DNA of 24,705 nucleotides, from the NCBI GenBank assembly GCA_900770025.1, contig CAAGIW010000061.1:1-24705 (forward strand), written 5' to 3'. The position numbers were made by a program, and so were the translations under genes. The notes under the pieces were generated by a model that saw only the letters and a list, made by a program, of their open reading frames with translations, did no database searches and was not told where the DNA came from. The stretch comes from an uncultured Prevotella sp. (GTDB taxonomy: Bacteria; Bacteroidota; Bacteroidia; Bacteroidales; Bacteroidaceae). This document shows positions 22,929-24,705 of this stretch, in pieces; position 1 is the stretch's first letter, and each line of letters begins with the position of its first letter.

Positions 22929-23534
22929 ATGGGTGCAAACAGTTCTTACAAGGCGATGCACGATATTGTGGAGCAGACAAAAGAAGGAACAATACTTATT
23001 CCTGATGATTTCACAACGTGCGGCACTCCCGATGCTGTACGGTCGGGACTAAGCCGCTTGTGCCGTAACGGATTGTTGTATCGCTTTGCAAAAGGTATTT
23101 ACTATAGACCTTTGTATGACAAGTGGGACGGCACATTGCGTGAGCCGTCATTAGATGCCATTGCCTTGAAAATAGCTCAACGGGATAATGCGCGTATTAT
23201 TCCGACCGGAGCATACGCACTTAACAAACTGGGATTATCTACTCAGGTTCCGGCTAACATTATCTATATAACGGACGGCTCTGCACGGCAGGTCAAGTTC
23301 GGAGAGGGAAAGAGTATCACTTTTCGGCACAGTAATTACTTGGGAAATTTTGCCTATCAATCCCAATTAATGCAACTGGCTGTTCTTGCCATGCGCGAGA
23401 TTGGCGAGAAAACCATAACTGATGACCAGAAGGGAATAATAAAAAAAATGATAACAGAATATGTTTCGGAACAGGAATTCAATCATGATATAGTGCTTGC
23501 CCCGACATGGATAAAAACAATATTACAGCGATGA
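22929..23534 (+). CDS. AbiEi-like antitoxin (DUF6088 family)
   Basis: 201 aa. The N-terminal part reads as a winged-helix DNA-binding domain: GTILIPDDFTTCGTPDAV, then LSRLCRNGLLYRFAKGIYYRP, the 'one helix, then G-x-Y-x-x-P' pattern of AbiEi proteins. In type IV AbiE systems AbiEi represses the operon and counteracts the AbiEii toxin without binding it. Assignment is from this pattern and from the partner gene. The start follows the promoter box directly; the frame is open to 22842. The stop overlaps the toxin start in ATGA. Lower G+C and more A/T-ending codons than the neighbouring housekeeping genes suggest transfer. Confidence 0.82.
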   Translation: MGANSSYKAMHDIVEQTKEGTILIPDDFTTCGTPDAVRSGLSRLCRNGLLYRFAKGIYYRPLYDKWDGTLREPSLDAIALKIAQRDNARIIPTGAYALNKLGLSTQVPANIIYITDGSARQVKFGEGKSITFRHSNYLGNFAYQSQLMQLAVLAMREIGEKTITDDQKGIIKKMITEYVSEQEFNHDIVLAPTWIKTILQR

Positions 23535-24631
23535 AATTCATTGATTTGTCAACAGAAGACCGTGTGGATATACTTGACCGTGTTTCCACGGAGTTGAATA
23601 TAAGACAACGTGAGGTCATAGAAAAGGATTGGTGGGTGACGGCAGTCTTACGTGCCATGTTCAGTTTACCGTATGCCAATCATCTGTCTTTCAAAGGCGG
23701 GACATCGCTGAGTAAGTGCTGGCATTTGATTGACCGCTTTTCAGAGGATATAGACATTGCCATCGACCGAGAATATCTTGGCTTCAGCGGGACATTATCC
23801 AGAACGCAAATCAGTGACAAGTTGCGTCGTGCAGCCTGTGCCTTTGTTCGTGAAACCATGCAACACGATTTGGCAGAGCGGTTATACCAAAACGGCATAT
23901 CAAGAGAAAAGTTCAAGGTGAATGTGGATATAACTCCTGTCACCACCACCGACCCGGAAATCATAAACATCAATTATGATTCCGTGCTGTCCTTTTCCAT
24001 AGATGGAGCGGATGGTAATCAATATGTCCTGCCAAAAGTAAAAGTGGAAGTCAGCGGAAGGTCAATGAATGAGCCTGTAAGTGAGATTGCGCTTGATTCA
24101 ATGATAGACCAGATATATCCGAAAGCACCCTTTGCAGAGCCTAAGTTCATGGTGCGAGCGGTTCTCCCGGAACGTACTTTCCTTGAAAAGGTATTTCTGC
24201 TTCATGAAGAATTTGCCAAACCAAAGGATTTAATCAGAGTGGAGCGAATGTCGCGGCACATGTACGACATCGGGCAGATGTTGAAAACGCCGATAGCAGA
24301 ACGAGCCATTAACGATGCAGACCTTTACCGTCAGGTGGTAGAACACCGACGTACATTCATCGGTTTGCGTGGATTCGATTATGATACTCTTTATCCGGCA
24401 ACACTCAATATCATTCCCCCTACTTCTGTCATTGAACAATGGAAAGCCGACTATGAGAATATGCGGTTGCACATGATTTATGGTGAGTCGGTATCATTTG
24501 AAGAGTTGATAAACACTCTCAAAGAACTGAATGATAAAGTTAGAGAAAATAAACCCACGTATCGTTTTGCAAAACGCACCATTTTACATTGCAAAACGCA
24601 CCATTTTGGAACGCAAAACGGTGCGTTTTAG
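23531..24631 (+). CDS. AbiEii nucleotidyltransferase toxin
   Basis: 366 aa from the ATG in the ATGA overlap; another ATG at 23507 would add 8 residues. It is a DNA-polymerase-beta-type nucleotidyltransferase: FKGGTSLSK (about 54-62), RFSEDIDIAID with the metal-binding aspartates (about 69-79), and LPERTFLEKVFLLH (about 214-227), which is motif III of the AbiEii/AbiGii family. Members modify tRNA or other targets and cause growth arrest in phage defence. The last 22 residues (RFAKRTILHCKTHHF to the end) are translated from the 22-bp repeat array, which also supplies the TAG stop. The native 3' end may have been lost. Confidence 0.88.
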   Translation: MKFIDLSTEDRVDILDRVSTELNIRQREVIEKDWWVTAVLRAMFSLPYANHLSFKGGTSLSKCWHLIDRFSEDIDIAIDREYLGFSGTLSRTQISDKLRRAACAFVRETMQHDLAERLYQNGISREKFKVNVDITPVTTTDPEIININYDSVLSFSIDGADGNQYVLPKVKVEVSGRSMNEPVSEIALDSMIDQIYPKAPFAEPKFMVRAVLPERTFLEKVFLLHEEFAKPKDLIRVERMSRHMYDIGQMLKTPIAERAINDADLYRQVVEHRRTFIGLRGFDYDTLYPATLNIIPPTSVIEQWKADYENMRLHMIYGESVSFEELINTLKELNDKVRENKPTYRFAKRTILHCKTHHFGTQNGAF

Positions 24632-24705
24632 AATGCAAAACGCACCGTTTTAGAAATCGCCCCAAATTGCTTTGGAATTTAATGAGCCTTCAATATAGTC
24701 CAATA
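24563..24705 (+). repeat. 22-bp tandem array plus conserved tail, copy 2
   Basis: It opens with a perfect 14-bp palindrome CGTTTTGCAAAACG (24563-24576). Units start at 24569, 24591, 24613 and 24635. The third unit has the core GGTGCG where the others have CGCACC. The 49-base tail (24657-24705) matches 7820-7868 and reaches the window end, so the right border is not seen. The array overlaps the end of the AbiEii gene. Confidence 0.85.

Overview
The window looks like chromosomal DNA of a Bacteroidales bacterium, most likely in the Prevotella/Segatella group. This rests on protein families typical of the phylum (DUF4254, DUF3108, a Big_5-type lipoprotein, a GH3-type enzyme after rnc), on A/T-rich leaders with little Shine-Dalgarno sequence, and on many TAnnTTTG promoter boxes, several with a TTTG or TTG box 19-20 bases upstream. 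The genus is inferred; no marker gene in the window proves it.

Layout. 1-263: no gene, one copy of a 77-bp dispersed repeat. 264-3250: two divergent glycosyltransferase genes, a GT11-like/GT4 fusion on the minus strand and a WaaE-like GT2 on the plus strand. 3209-7336: a minus-strand run of a C1B-type cysteine peptidase, a CDF metal transporter, an NAD-dependent epimerase and a PAP2/Aur1-like membrane enzyme. 7337-8462: about 1.1 kb without a convincing gene, packed with repeats (77-bp repeat, 22-bp array, a 15-bp inverted-repeat element, 44-bp tandem repeats). 8463-10449: minus-strand DUF4254, GT9 heptosyltransferase and rubredoxin. 10686-11735: pdxB. 11966-19084: plus-strand acpP-fabF-rnc-GH3-lipoprotein-DUF3108 operon. 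19380-19461: tRNA-Leu(CAA), minus strand, with a clear promoter and terminator. 19634-20728: manC. 20897-21842: minus-strand greA-HIT pair. 21843-22928: greA leader plus about 0.9 kb of non-coding, repeat-rich DNA. 22929-24631: an AbiE-type two-gene system (DUF6088/AbiEi-like and AbiEii nucleotidyltransferase). The toxin gene ends inside a second copy of the 22-bp array, which runs to the window end.

How the parts work together. Much of the left half serves the envelope: glycosyltransferases, a heptosyltransferase, a lipid-phosphate enzyme, and ManC for GDP-mannose. The central operon links fatty-acid synthesis (AcpP, FabF) with RNA processing (RNase III) and exported proteins. Between acpP and fabF the plus-strand RNA can form a 21-bp uninterrupted helix, a plausible RNase III substrate in RNase III's own message. 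A terminator-shaped hairpin lies inside the first codons of rnc. The right end is an accessory defence or toxin-antitoxin locus.

The strongest candidates for undescribed biology are these two RNA structures and the family of 22-bp-period repeat arrays. The arrays contain a palindromic core that occurs in both orientations and one of them supplies the end of the AbiEii reading frame.
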